Shown one piece after another: positions 42,882 to 53,185 of a DNA stretch of 64,000 bases (its first letter is position 1; each line of letters starts with the position of its first letter). The notes under the pieces were generated by a model. The model ran no database searches, was not told the DNA's origin, and saw only the letters and a program-made list of their open reading frames with translations. The stretch comes from CAWVSB01 sp046710535. GTDB taxonomy: Bacteria > Pseudomonadota > Gammaproteobacteria > Pseudomonadales > CAWVSB01. The position numbers and the translations under genes were made by a program. The DNA lies in the NCBI GenBank assembly GCA_046710535.1, contig JBKEHH010000011.1, forward strand, positions 41,603-105,602, written 5' to 3'.

Positions 42882-44081
42882 ATGAGCAACGATAAGCAGC
42901 TCGAAACTCCCTTAAGAATAGGTATATTGGCCGGCGAAGCTTCGGGTGATCAGCTAGGTGGCGCGCTGATGGCTGAAATTTTAGCGCTAAATCCAAAGGT
43001 GATATTTGAAGGCATCGGTGGACCGTTAATGATAGTCCAAGGTCTAGATTCGATGGTTGAAATGGATAGGCTTTCAGTAATGGGGTTAATTGAACCACTG
43101 AAACGATTGTTCGAACTATTAGCCATTCGTAAACGAGTAAAGCAGCACTTTACAGCTAATCCGCCCGACTTATTTGTCGGTATCGACTCTCCTGATTTTA
43201 CCTTGAATATCGAATTAGCGTTGCGTGAGCAAGGGATAACAACGGCTCATTATGTAAGTCCATCGGTATGGGCATGGCGGCAAGGTAGAGTTAAAAAAAT
43301 TCGTCGCGGCGTTGATATGATGTTGACGCTATTCCCATTTGAAGCCAAATTTTATCGTGAAAATGATGTGCCGGTGGCATTTGTTGGCCATCCCTTGGCG
43401 GCACGCTTCCCTATGGTTTCTGATCAGGCGCAAGTGCGGCCTAAGTTTGCCATCAGCGCAGATGCACAATTATTGACTCTGATGCCGGGTTCTCGAAAAG
43501 GAGAAGTCGAGTTGATGTTGCCAGTGTTTTTAGCGGTGGCAGAAAAACTTAAGCAAGAAATTCCAGAGTTGATCTTTCGTATCCCTGCAGCTAATAAATT
43601 ACGTCATATTCAAATTCAAGATTTGATTGATGAGGCTGCTAGATTAATGCCAAGCCTTGCTAATAGTTTGCAAGTCACTATTGGCCAATCTCATGACCTA
43701 ATGCAGGCGGCAGATGCCGTATTGATGACATCTGGTACTGCTACTTTAGAGGCTATGTTACTGAAGCGTCCTATGGTTGTTGCATACAAAATGGGTAATT
43801 GGCCTTATAGAATATTGTCGCGCATTGTTAAAACGCCGTTTATAGCGCTGCCTAATTTATTAGCCAATAAAAAACTGGTGCCTGAACTGATTCAACATGA
43901 AGTGAGTGTTGAGGCTATTGTGGATGAATTGCGTCCACTGCTTAACAGCGGCGATAAAAAAGCTCATCTTATTGCAGAGTTTGACGCTATTCATCGCCAA
44001 CTAGCCGGTGATAATGTTGAGTCAGCGGCACAGATATTATTAAGCTTGATCGATACTAAGCGAGAAGCCAATGGCAGATGA
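42882..44081 (+). CDS. lpxB: Lipid-A-disaccharide synthase
   Basis: GT19 glycosyltransferase joining UDP-diacylglucosamine and lipid X into the lipid A disaccharide. It has the conserved GILAGEASGDQLGGAL, YVSPSVWAWRQGR and LMPGSRKGEVELMLPVF, with TSGTATLEAMLL near the C-terminus. The length of 399 residues is normal. It overlaps rnhB by 11 bases, which suggests coupling. Confidence 0.96.
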   Translation: MSNDKQLETPLRIGILAGEASGDQLGGALMAEILALNPKVIFEGIGGPLMIVQGLDSMVEMDRLSVMGLIEPLKRLFELLAIRKRVKQHFTANPPDLFVGIDSPDFTLNIELALREQGITTAHYVSPSVWAWRQGRVKKIRRGVDMMLTLFPFEAKFYRENDVPVAFVGHPLAARFPMVSDQAQVRPKFAISADAQLLTLMPGSRKGEVELMLPVFLAVAEKLKQEIPELIFRIPAANKLRHIQIQDLIDEAARLMPSLANSLQVTIGQSHDLMQAADAVLMTSGTATLEAMLLKRPMVVAYKMGNWPYRILSRIVKTPFIALPNLLANKKLVPELIQHEVSVEAIVDELRPLLNSGDKKAHLIAEFDAIHRQLAGDNVESAAQILLSLIDTKREANGR

Positions 44082-44682
44082 TTGGTTTGTCGACCAAGCT
44101 CGCGGCTTATTGGCAGCGGGGGTCGATGAAGTTGGGCGAGGCCCATTGGTTGGTGATGTTGTTGCGGGTGCTGTAATTTTAGATCCGAATAACCCAATTG
44201 AAGGTTTGGCAGATTCTAAAAAGCTCAGCGAGAAGCGCAGAGAAGCCTTATATACTGAGATAGTCGAAAAAGCGCTGGCGTGGGGTATAGGCCGAGCAAG
44301 CCCAGCAGAGATAGATGAGATTAATATATTACAGGCCAGTATGCTGGCCATGACCCGAGCTGTGCAGGCGCTGCAGGTACAGCCTGAATTTGTTTGGGTT
44401 GATGGTAATCGCTGCCCTAAATGGTCTTATGCCAGTGAGGCGGTGGTAAAAGGTGACTCAAAGGTGGCTGAGATTTCAGCTGGGTCGATTATCGCGAAAG
44501 TGACAAGAGATCGGGAGATGGTTGCGCTACACTTGCAGCATCCAGAATACGGGTTTGACAGTCATAAAGGCTACCCGACGACTAAACATATGAAGGCATT
44601 GGACGATTATGGCGTACTAGTACAGCATCGCCGCTCATTTAATCCAGTGAGGAAAATAATAGAGCAACGCTCCAGTTTTTGA
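44071..44682 (+). CDS. rnhB: Ribonuclease HII
   Basis: Cuts RNA in RNA-DNA hybrids and single ribonucleotides in DNA. The catalytic residues lie in AAGVDEVGRGPLVGDV (Asp, Glu), FVWVDGNRCPKW (Asp) and GSIIAKVTRDREM (Asp). The protein ends in HRRSFNPVRKII. The length of 203 residues is normal. It sits between lpxB and dnaE, as in related genomes. Confidence 0.96.
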   Translation: MADDWFVDQARGLLAAGVDEVGRGPLVGDVVAGAVILDPNNPIEGLADSKKLSEKRREALYTEIVEKALAWGIGRASPAEIDEINILQASMLAMTRAVQALQVQPEFVWVDGNRCPKWSYASEAVVKGDSKVAEISAGSIIAKVTRDREMVALHLQHPEYGFDSHKGYPTTKHMKALDDYGVLVQHRRSFNPVRKIIEQRSSF

Positions 44683-44689
44683 GACCTAA

Positions 44690-47600
44690 ATGACGACACC
44701 TTTTGTACATTTAAAAATTCATAGTGAATATTCCATAGTTGATGGTTTGGTCCGGATAAAGCCGCTGATTAAAAAAATTGGCGAGCTGAATATGCCAGCG
44801 GTTGCACTAACCGATGTGTGTAATTTTTATGGTTTAGTGAAATTCTATAAGGCAGCACGTGGTGCTGGTATAAAGCCAATTCTCGGCAGTGACTTTATTG
44901 TTAATGATATTGAAAATGAGTCTACTACTACCATTACTTTGTTGGCGCAGACTGAAGAAGGTTACCGTAATTTACGAGTGTTAATTTCCAAGGCCTATCA
45001 AGAAGGCCAAGCGTTTGGCGAAGCGCGAGTTGAACGGCAGTGGATTGCGGAGTGTGCAGGTGGAATTATTGCACTGTCGGGAGCAAAGACTGGTGATATT
45101 GGGCAAGCCTTATTAAACGACAGAGAGAAAGACGCTGAAGCATTTTTACAGTACTGGTTACAAATGTTTGGCGATCGTTTTTATATCGAATTACAACGTA
45201 CTGGCCGCGCCCAAGATGAAAGTTATCTGCATAAAGCAGTAGCGTTGGCAGCGAAGTTTAGCTGCCCCGTAGTCGCCACTAATGATGTCAGATTTATTGA
45301 TGGCGAAGAGTTTGATGCACATGAAGCAAGAGTTTGTATTAATGATCAGCGTACTCTAGACGATAGCCGGCGCCCGCGTCGTTATAGCGAAGAGCAGTAT
45401 CTGCGCACGGCAGAGGAGATGGTTGAACTTTTTTCAGATATTCCAGAAGCCATTGAAAATACGGTTCAAATTGCGCGGCGCTGTAATGTTGAGATAGAAA
45501 TTGGTACTTATTACTTGCCAGAGCTCCCAGTGCCAGAAGGCTTAACTTTAGACGAGTTTTTTACCAAAATATCGCATGAAGGATTAACGGATCGACTTAA
45601 TTTTTTGTATGATACCAGCCGTGATGACTTTCCCGAGATAGAAAAAAAATACCGTGACCGATTAGATTTTGAGCTAAATGTAATTATTCAAATGGGCTTC
45701 CCCGGTTATTTTCTAATTGTGATGGATTTCATTAAATGGGGTAAAGACAATGGTGTGCCAGTGGGGCCTGGTCGTGGTTCGGGTGCCGGCTCCTTAGTTG
45801 CCTATGCACTGCTAATTACTGATCTTGATCCATTGGAATATGATTTACTGTTTGAGCGATTTTTAAATCCCGAACGAGTATCAATGCCTGACTTCGATGT
45901 TGATTTTTGTATGGAAGGGCGTGATCGCGTAATTAATTACGTGGCCGATCAATACGGCAGAGATGCGGTCAGTCAGATTATTACTTTTGGCACTATGGCT
46001 GCTAAGGCGGTAGTGCGTGATGTCGCTAGGGTTCAAAGTAAGCCCTATGGCTTGGCTGACAAATTATCCAAACTGATTCCGTTTGAAGTTGGCATGACTT
46101 TAGACAAAGCGTATGAGCAAGAAGAAATTTTACGGGAATTTTTAGCAGGTGATTCTGCTGGCCAAGAAATTTGGGATATGGCACTACAACTTGAGGGGAT
46201 AACTCGTGGCGTTGGTAAACATGCCGGGGGCGTTGTTATTGCGCCGACTAAGCTAACTGACTTTTCACCATTATACTGTGATGAAACAGGCCAGGGGCTG
46301 GTAACTCAGTACGATAAAAAAGACGTTGAAGAAGTTGGTTTAGTGAAGTTCGACTTCTTGGGTTTAAGAACCTTAACCATTATCGATTGGGCGATTAAGA
46401 CTATTAATCGGCAAGCAAATGATGGTAGCGCGCTTGATATTATGTCGATTCCGCTAAACGACAGAGCTACTTTTGATTTACTTCAGCGCGCCGATACTAC
46501 CGCAGTGTTCCAGTTGGAATCACGTGGTATGAAAGACTTGATTAAACGCCTATTACCTAATCGCTTTGAAGATATTATCGCCTTGGTAGCATTGTTCAGG
46601 CCGGGCCCACTGCAGTCGGGCATGGTCGACGATTTTATTAATCGTAAGCACGGCCGCGCGGAGGTGGCATACCCACATAGTCAATATCAGCATGAAGATT
46701 TGATTCCAGTACTTGAGCCTACCTATGGCATTATTTTGTATCAAGAGCAGGTTATGCAGATTGCTCAGATATTGGGTAACTTCTCGCTCGGTGGCGCTGA
46801 TTTATTGCGTCGAGCGATGGGTAAAAAAGACCTTGATGAAATGGCACGACAGCGTGCTGCGTTTGTTGATGGTGCGACCAGCAGAGATGTTGGCGAAGAT
46901 CTTGCTAGTAATATTTTTGACTTAATGGAAAAGTTTGCCGGCTATGGATTTAATAAATCTCACTCGGCGGCTTATGCGCTAGTCTCTTATCAGACTGCAT
47001 GGTTGAAGGTTCATTATCCTGCGCCGTTTATGGCTGCGGTAATGTCATCGGATATGCAAAATACCGACAAAGTTGTGACCTTTATCGAAGAATGCCGGGC
47101 GATGAAATTAAAACTATTATTGCCTGATGTAAATTCAAGTGAATTTCAATTTACGGTTACTGATGATGGCGCAGTGGTTTATGGCCTAGGCGCAATTAAG
47201 GGCTTAGGAGAAGGGCCGGTAGAAAGTATTGTAAGCGCTAGAAAAGATGGTCCATTTACAGATTTGTTCGATTTTTGTGATCGCACAGACCCGCGAACAG
47301 TTAATAAACGAGCCTTAGAAGCGCTGGTATTATCGGGCGCTTTTGATGCTTTAGGTATTGATCGAGCGGTGTTAATGGCGGCACTGCCTGATGCGGTAAA
47401 AGCTGCTGAGCAGTCTAGTCAAAATGCGCAGGCTGGGATGATTGATTTGTTCTCTATGGGCAATGATAGCAAGGTTGATTTGGGCGATGTGTATGGAAAT
47501 TTTATTAATACGGCTAAGTGGTCAGGCAAAGTACGACTAGAGGGTGAGAAAGACACCCTAGGTTTATATGTCACTGGTCATCCCATAGATGATTATGAGC

Positions 47601-48181
47601 ATGAGCTGAAGTATTTGGTGGCTAACCGCATTGTTAATTTACGCGCCGAAAAGCATCCGCAGTTAGTTGCGGGGCTGATAGTTGATTTACGGGTAATGAA
47701 ATCGAAAACTGGTAACAATATGGCGTTTGCTACCCTTGACGATAGAACTAGTCGTATAGAAGTCGGGTTCTTTGGTGCCGCTTTTGAGCAATGTCGCGAA
47801 ATGTTGATTAAAGACAAGATCGTCGTGGTGCAGGGTAAGGTAGCTATTGATGACTACAATGGCTCTGGGGCGTTAAAAGTACAAGCCGACAGCGTGATGA
47901 CCTTAGATCAAGCAAGGCAACGAAAAGCGGGAGCTTTGGTCTTAAAGCTGAACAGTATTAGTTTCCCTCGGCAATTACATTCTGTATTGCTGCCTCTTGT
48001 TAGTCAGGATGTAGATCAAAGTTGCCCAGTAATTATTGAATATACTGGGGCTGAGGCGCGCGGCCGGGTCCAGTTGTCAGATCAATGGCGGGTGTTTCCT
48101 GGTGAGGAACTGATTGAGCAGCTGCAAAAACAATTTGGCCTTGACCAAGTAGTTGTTGAATATGGCAACAGTAGCGCCTAA
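44690..48181 (+). CDS. dnaE: DNA polymerase III alpha subunit
   Basis: Replicative polymerase catalytic subunit. An N-terminal PHP domain (FVHLKIHSEYSIVDG, about 4-290), palm with catalytic Asp in MPDFDVDFCMEGRD (about 400), the fingers region with GVGKHAGGVVIAP, then HhH and OB domains (about 1000-1080). The length of 1163 residues is typical of DnaE1. It lies between rnhB and accA, as in Pseudomonas-type chromosomes. Confidence 0.97.
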   Translation: MTTPFVHLKIHSEYSIVDGLVRIKPLIKKIGELNMPAVALTDVCNFYGLVKFYKAARGAGIKPILGSDFIVNDIENESTTTITLLAQTEEGYRNLRVLISKAYQEGQAFGEARVERQWIAECAGGIIALSGAKTGDIGQALLNDREKDAEAFLQYWLQMFGDRFYIELQRTGRAQDESYLHKAVALAAKFSCPVVATNDVRFIDGEEFDAHEARVCINDQRTLDDSRRPRRYSEEQYLRTAEEMVELFSDIPEAIENTVQIARRCNVEIEIGTYYLPELPVPEGLTLDEFFTKISHEGLTDRLNFLYDTSRDDFPEIEKKYRDRLDFELNVIIQMGFPGYFLIVMDFIKWGKDNGVPVGPGRGSGAGSLVAYALLITDLDPLEYDLLFERFLNPERVSMPDFDVDFCMEGRDRVINYVADQYGRDAVSQIITFGTMAAKAVVRDVARVQSKPYGLADKLSKLIPFEVGMTLDKAYEQEEILREFLAGDSAGQEIWDMALQLEGITRGVGKHAGGVVIAPTKLTDFSPLYCDETGQGLVTQYDKKDVEEVGLVKFDFLGLRTLTIIDWAIKTINRQANDGSALDIMSIPLNDRATFDLLQRADTTAVFQLESRGMKDLIKRLLPNRFEDIIALVALFRPGPLQSGMVDDFINRKHGRAEVAYPHSQYQHEDLIPVLEPTYGIILYQEQVMQIAQILGNFSLGGADLLRRAMGKKDLDEMARQRAAFVDGATSRDVGEDLASNIFDLMEKFAGYGFNKSHSAAYALVSYQTAWLKVHYPAPFMAAVMSSDMQNTDKVVTFIEECRAMKLKLLLPDVNSSEFQFTVTDDGAVVYGLGAIKGLGEGPVESIVSARKDGPFTDLFDFCDRTDPRTVNKRALEALVLSGAFDALGIDRAVLMAALPDAVKAAEQSSQNAQAGMIDLFSMGNDSKVDLGDVYGNFINTAKWSGKVRLEGEKDTLGLYVTGHPIDDYEHELKYLVANRIVNLRAEKHPQLVAGLIVDLRVMKSKTGNNMAFATLDDRTSRIEVGFFGAAFEQCREMLIKDKIVVVQGKVAIDDYNGSGALKVQADSVMTLDQARQRKAGALVLKLNSISFPRQLHSVLLPLVSQDVDQSCPVIIEYTGAEARGRVQLSDQWRVFPGEELIEQLQKQFGLDQVVVEYGNSSA

Positions 48182-48281
48182 TTAGTCAATCTAAATACGC
48201 GCTTTTTTTTCTACAAATTGTTATAGTGCCGCCATCTATTATTGAAGTCAGGCAAAACACTGAAAGGTATAATTACTTAGC

Positions 48282-49232
48282 ATGAATCCTAATTATCTTG
48301 ATTTTGAACAACCTATTGCAAGGCTCGAAGAGAAAATCGAAGAGCTAAGCTTGGTCGGTACAGATAACGATATAAATATTGCTGAAGAAATAAAAACGCT
48401 TAAAGAAAAAAGTAACAAGCTGACTGCCAAAATTTATACCAATCTTTCTCCTTGGGATATCGTCAAGGTTGCCAGACACCCCCTGCGCCCCTACACGTCA
48501 GATTACATTAGCCGTATTTTCACTGATTTTGAAGAGTTACATGGTGATCGCTTGTATGGCGACGATAGTGCAATTATTGCTGGTGTAGCTCGTCTTGAGG
48601 GTGAGCCTTGTGTGGTTATCGGGCAAGAAAAAGGTCGCGGTGTTAAGGAAAAAGTTAAACGGAATTTTGGTATGCCAAAGCCAGAAGGCTATCGCAAAGC
48701 AATGCGCTTAATGCAAATGGCAGAGCGATTTAAGCTGCCGGTATTCACCTTGATAGATACGCCAGGGGCTTATCCTGGAATCGATTCTGAAGAGCGTGGC
48801 ATTAGCGAAGCAATTGCTCGAAACTTAGCTGTTATGTCACATTTGAAAACACCGATTATATGTACAGTCATTGGTGAAGGCAGCTCTGGCGGTGCACTTG
48901 GTATTGGTGTCGGTGATCATTTAGCGATGCTGCAGTACGCAACCTATTTCGTTATTTCGCCTGAAGGTTGTGCCAACATTATTTGGAAGACATCTGATAA
49001 GGCACCAGAAGCGGCTGCAGCAATGGGTGTTACTTCTAGTGAACTACAAAAGCTCGGTATTGTTGATGCGACTATTGAAGAGCCTAGGGGTGGTGCTCAC
49101 CGGGATATGGATAGGGCGGCGCAAAGTATCAAATCACATTTAGTTGCCCAATTAAAGCAGATCAAAGAGTTGCCGATTGATGAGTTACTTGATCGTCGTT
49201 ATCAACGCCTAATGTCTTACGGTAACGACTAA
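48282..49232 (+). CDS. accA: Acetyl-CoA carboxylase carboxyltransferase alpha subunit
   Basis: Transfers carboxyl from carboxybiotin to acetyl-CoA, the first step of fatty acid synthesis, with AccD. It begins MNPNYLDFEQPIARLEEKI. The conserved FTLIDTPGAYPGIDSEERG and GEGSSGGALGIGVGD oxyanion/CoA motifs are present. The length of 316 residues is normal. 100 bases separate it from dnaE, without a clear terminator. Confidence 0.97.
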   Translation: MNPNYLDFEQPIARLEEKIEELSLVGTDNDINIAEEIKTLKEKSNKLTAKIYTNLSPWDIVKVARHPLRPYTSDYISRIFTDFEELHGDRLYGDDSAIIAGVARLEGEPCVVIGQEKGRGVKEKVKRNFGMPKPEGYRKAMRLMQMAERFKLPVFTLIDTPGAYPGIDSEERGISEAIARNLAVMSHLKTPIICTVIGEGSSGGALGIGVGDHLAMLQYATYFVISPEGCANIIWKTSDKAPEAAAAMGVTSSELQKLGIVDATIEEPRGGAHRDMDRAAQSIKSHLVAQLKQIKELPIDELLDRRYQRLMSYGND

Positions 49233-49251
49233 GGCTATAGCTGCTTGTCTC

Positions 49252-50547
49252 ATGTTAAATATTCTTCCTCAGTTGCAGCAACACCTTAATGCAAAAAGGT
49301 GGGTGGTGGCTTATAGCGGCGGGGTCGACTCGCATGTGCTGTTGCATCAGCTAGCAGTCTTATCTGTCGATTCAACTATTCCTATTATTATTGCCATCCA
49401 TATAAATCATGGCTTGCAAGCCGATGCCTCGCAGTGGCAAGTCCACTGTGAGGAGGTTTGTGAAAGCTTGGGTATTAATAGCATATCAATTGTGGTTAAT
49501 GTTGATGGTAAAGGTGGCGTAGAACAGAGTGCCCGCGAAGCTCGTTATGGGGCGTTTGAGCAATATCTGCAGGCGGGTGATGTGCTATTTCAGGGGCATC
49601 ATTTGGACGATCAGGCTGAAACAGTGTTAATGCGCTTATTAAATGGCAGTGGGCCTAAGGGTTTGGGCGGGATTCCAGCGCAGCGCAGCCTTGGCAGTGC
49701 AATCTTAGCGCGGCCCTTATTAAACTGTGCTAAAGAAGATATCTTAAGCTACGCCCAGCAGCATCAACTGAGGTGGGTTGAAGATACAAGCAACGACAAT
49801 AGTCGCTATGACCGCAACTTTTTACGTAACGAAATATTACCTAAGCTACAGCAGCGCTGGCCAAGTGTTAAGCGCAATTTAAGCCGCAGCGGCTCGTTAA
49901 GCGCAGAGCTAAGTTGGGAAATTTCAACCCTGGCAGAAGCTGATTTAGTGGCTTGTGATTATTGCTCTAATGATTCAAGCATTAGTGTTAATAGTCTGTT
50001 AACTTTGTCTTTGAATCGACGTTTTTCGGTATTGAGACAATTGGCGCTTAGCTTGCAGGATCTACCGCCCTCATTAGCCGTGCTCGAACAAGTGAATAAG
50101 GCCTTGTCTGCAGATTCTCAAGCGCATCCGCTTATTCAGTATGGCGATGCAGAGTTTCGGATTGCTGCTGGGCGCTTGTTGATAATGCCGATCTTACCAA
50201 GGGTCGACTCTAGCTCGGTATATCAATGGAATGGTCAGTCGCTATTGGAACTGGACGGCCTTGGTTCTCTGGAGGCTGTATCGATCAGTGGTCGGGGTTT
50301 ACGTTACTTTGATTGCGCTGAGGTTAAATATCGCCAAGGCGGCGAGCGTTGCAAGCCGGCTGGTAGAAAACACTCGCAAACGCTTAAAAAACTGCTACAA
50401 GAATACGGTGTTAAGCCGTGGCTGCGCGATAGAGTCCCCTTGGTTTATATAGATGATCAGTTGGCCGCCGTAGGCGACTATTGGGTTTGTGATGATTTTC
50501 TTAGTCCCGAGGGAGCGTCTGCTCTAGAGCTGATTTGGCACCATTAA
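49252..50547 (+). CDS. tilS: tRNA(Ile)-lysidine synthetase
   Basis: Converts C34 of the tRNA-Ile CAU anticodon to lysidine so that it reads AUA. The PP-loop ATPase motif is VAYSGGVDSHVLLHQL (about 18-33). HHLDDQAETVLMRLLNG follows, and EDTSNDNSRYDRNFLRNEI is the tRNA-handling motif. The C-terminal TilS domain is about 355-431. The length of 431 residues is typical. It lies between accA and pyrG, as expected. Confidence 0.94.
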   Translation: MLNILPQLQQHLNAKRWVVAYSGGVDSHVLLHQLAVLSVDSTIPIIIAIHINHGLQADASQWQVHCEEVCESLGINSISIVVNVDGKGGVEQSAREARYGAFEQYLQAGDVLFQGHHLDDQAETVLMRLLNGSGPKGLGGIPAQRSLGSAILARPLLNCAKEDILSYAQQHQLRWVEDTSNDNSRYDRNFLRNEILPKLQQRWPSVKRNLSRSGSLSAELSWEISTLAEADLVACDYCSNDSSISVNSLLTLSLNRRFSVLRQLALSLQDLPPSLAVLEQVNKALSADSQAHPLIQYGDAEFRIAAGRLLIMPILPRVDSSSVYQWNGQSLLELDGLGSLEAVSISGRGLRYFDCAEVKYRQGGERCKPAGRKHSQTLKKLLQEYGVKPWLRDRVPLVYIDDQLAAVGDYWVCDDFLSPEGASALELIWHH

Positions 50548-50674
50548 TCAGCGTTATCACGCCTGCTTTGCGTTGTGCCGAACATGGCTTTCTGCTATTC
50601 TGATCCACCATCTACAGCGGCTTTATTTATTCAAATTTCCCGCTTAATCCTGACTTGCTGGCAAAAAACATAAC

Positions 50675-52303
50675 ATGACGACTCGATTTATTTTCGTCAC
50701 TGGTGGCGTTGTATCATCCTTAGGTAAAGGATTATCCTCTGCTTCACTAGCGGCTATTCTTGAGGCGCGGGGTCTCAACGTAACAATGCTGAAACTCGAT
50801 CCATATATTAATGTGGATCCAGGGACTATGAGCCCGTTTCAGCATGGAGAAGTTTATGTTACCGAAGATGGTGCTGAAACTGATTTAGACTTAGGTCACT
50901 ATGAGCGTTTCTTGCGCCGTAAAATGGGTAAGCGCAATAATTTCACTACCGGTCGCGTTTACGAAACGGTATTACGCAAAGAGCGCCGCGGCGATTATGA
51001 AGGCGGAACAGTTCAAGTCATTCCCCATATTACCGATGAAATTAAGCGCCGCGTTATTGTTGGTGCTGGTGATGCCGATATCGCTATTATTGAAATTGGC
51101 GGCACCGTGGGTGATATCGAAGGTCTGCCATTTTTTGAGGCAACCAGGCAATTACGGGTAGAACTAGGTAATAAGCGTTCGATGTTAATGCACCTAACCT
51201 TAGTGCCCTATATTGCTACCGCTGGTGAGACCAAAACTAAACCAACTCAACACTCTGTTAAAGAACTGCGTTCAATTGGTTTACAACCAGATGTATTGCT
51301 ATGTCGCAGTGATCACGAAATTGATGAAAGCTCGTTAAGTAAAATTGCCTCTTTCACTAACGTTGAGCAGCGAGCGGTAATTCCATTACAAGATGCGGAC
51401 AGTATTTATCGCATTCCATCGATGTTGCAAGCGCGCGGCTTGGACGACTATGTATTAGAGCGATTTGAATTAGATTGCCCTCCAGCAGATCTGTCAGAAT
51501 GGGACGCGGTGATTCATGGGGAGCAAAATCCAGAGCGCGAAGTACGTATAGCCATGGTCGGCAAATATATGGAATTGATTGATGCCTATAAATCACTCAA
51601 TGAAGCGCTGCACCATGCAGGCATTGGTACTCGTACTAAAGTCAAAATCAGCTATATCGATTCTCAAACCATAGAAGCCGAAGGTGTTGCTTGCTTAGCT
51701 GGTGCGCATGGAATATTAGTCCCCGGTGGTTTTGGTAACCGCGGCATAGAAGGCAAAATCAAAGCGGTTAAGTATGCCCGTGAAAATAAAATTCCTTATT
51801 TGGGTATTTGTTTAGGTATGCAAGTTGCGGTAATTGAATATGCTCGTCATGTGGCAGGTTTAAGCGAAGCAAACAGTACCGAGTTTGAACAAAATACCTC
51901 TCAGCCTGTGGTTGGTTTAATTACCGAGTGGCTTGATGAAAACGGTAATGTAGAGCAGCGTAATAAAGACTCAGACCTTGGCGGTACTATGCGCTTAGGT
52001 GCGCAAATATGTCACCTAGAAGAAGGTTCAACCACTGCCAGCTTGTACGGTGCTAGCGAAATCAATGAGCGCCATCGTCACCGTTATGAAGTGAATAATA
52101 ATTTCCTTGATCAATTGCGTGATGCAGGTTTGCGTGTTGGCGGTTGGTCTGCTGATAAAACGCTAGTCGAAGTTGTCGAAGTCCCAGATCATCCTTGGTT
52201 TGTGGCATGTCAGTTTCACCCAGAATTCAACTCAACGCCACGTGATGGCCATCCGTTGTTTACTGGTTTCATTCAGGCAGCAAATTGTCACAAAGGCGAG
52301 TGA
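50675..52303 (+). CDS. pyrG: CTP synthase
   Basis: Makes CTP from UTP, ATP and glutamine. The N-terminal synthetase domain starts FVTGGVVSSLGKGLSSAS (about 7-24). The class I glutaminase domain (about 290-540) has the catalytic Cys in YLGICLGMQVAVI and the His-Glu pair in CQFHPEF. The length of 542 residues is normal. kdsA starts 8 bases after its stop. Confidence 0.98.
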   Translation: MTTRFIFVTGGVVSSLGKGLSSASLAAILEARGLNVTMLKLDPYINVDPGTMSPFQHGEVYVTEDGAETDLDLGHYERFLRRKMGKRNNFTTGRVYETVLRKERRGDYEGGTVQVIPHITDEIKRRVIVGAGDADIAIIEIGGTVGDIEGLPFFEATRQLRVELGNKRSMLMHLTLVPYIATAGETKTKPTQHSVKELRSIGLQPDVLLCRSDHEIDESSLSKIASFTNVEQRAVIPLQDADSIYRIPSMLQARGLDDYVLERFELDCPPADLSEWDAVIHGEQNPEREVRIAMVGKYMELIDAYKSLNEALHHAGIGTRTKVKISYIDSQTIEAEGVACLAGAHGILVPGGFGNRGIEGKIKAVKYARENKIPYLGICLGMQVAVIEYARHVAGLSEANSTEFEQNTSQPVVGLITEWLDENGNVEQRNKDSDLGGTMRLGAQICHLEEGSTTASLYGASEINERHRHRYEVNNNFLDQLRDAGLRVGGWSADKTLVEVVEVPDHPWFVACQFHPEFNSTPRDGHPLFTGFIQAANCHKGE

Positions 52304-52311
52304 GGTCAGCT

Positions 52312-53157
52312 ATGGCGCAGCAAGAGCTTAGCTTAAACGATATTCAAATAGGTAATGAACTACCATTTGTACTGTTTGGCGGAATGAACGTTTTGGAGTC
52401 TGCTGACTTGGCGATGGAAATTGCTGAGCAATACGTCAATGTCTGCGCTAAATTAAATATTCCCTATGTGTTTAAAGCCTCCTTTGATAAGGCTAATCGT
52501 TCGTCGCTGCATTCGTTTCGTGGCCCTGGTATGGAAAAAGGTTTGCAAATATTTGCCGACATAAAAGCCAAATTCAATGTGCCGGTAATCACCGATGTAC
52601 ACGAACCTTATCAAGCCGCAGCCGTTGCGCAGGTTGCTGATATTATTCAACTGCCCGCATTTCTTTCGCGCCAAACAGATTTAGTCGAAGCGATGGCTAA
52701 AACCGGCGCCATTATCAATATTAAAAAAGCACAGTTTTTAGCGCCCCATGAAATGCAACATATTATTAATAAATGTGAAGAGGCGGGTAACTCTAAAATC
52801 ATTTTATGTGAACGCGGTTCGTGTTTTGGCTACAACAACTTAGTTGTCGATATGCTGGGTTTTGGTTTAATGAAAGAGCTTAATCGCCCAGTAATTTTTG
52901 ATGTAACCCATGCCTTGCAAACCCCTGGTGGCAGAGCCGACTCTGCAGGTGGCAGACGCCAACAAGTGACGCAACTCGGCCTAGCCGGAATGAGCCAAGG
53001 CATTGCCGGCCTATTTTTAGAGGCGCATCCAGATCCTGATAATGCTAAATGCGATGGACCCTGTGCGTTGCCGCTAGATAAATTAGAACCATTTTTAACC
53101 CAAATGAAAGCCGTTGACGATTTAGTTAAAGGCTTTGACCCACTTAATATCAGTTAG
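52312..53157 (+). CDS. kdsA: 3-deoxy-8-phosphooctulonate synthase
   Basis: Condenses arabinose 5-phosphate and PEP to Kdo 8-phosphate for LPS core. The conserved FKASFDKANRSS, RGPGMEKGL, CERGSCFGYNNLVVD and FDVTHALQTPGG are all seen. I start at the ATG at 52312 (MAQQELSLND), where GAGG lies six bases upstream; the longer open frame overlaps pyrG. It has 281 residues. With lpxD/A/B it supplies the LPS inner region. Confidence 0.96.
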   Translation: MAQQELSLNDIQIGNELPFVLFGGMNVLESADLAMEIAEQYVNVCAKLNIPYVFKASFDKANRSSLHSFRGPGMEKGLQIFADIKAKFNVPVITDVHEPYQAAAVAQVADIIQLPAFLSRQTDLVEAMAKTGAIINIKKAQFLAPHEMQHIINKCEEAGNSKIILCERGSCFGYNNLVVDMLGFGLMKELNRPVIFDVTHALQTPGGRADSAGGRRQQVTQLGLAGMSQGIAGLFLEAHPDPDNAKCDGPCALPLDKLEPFLTQMKAVDDLVKGFDPLNIS

Positions 53158-53185
53158 GCCTATAGGCTGTTTTAGGAGTGTACCA

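Noticed and set aside
48182..48281. Terminator after dnaE from the T run near 48203
   Set aside because: No GC stem precedes the T run.
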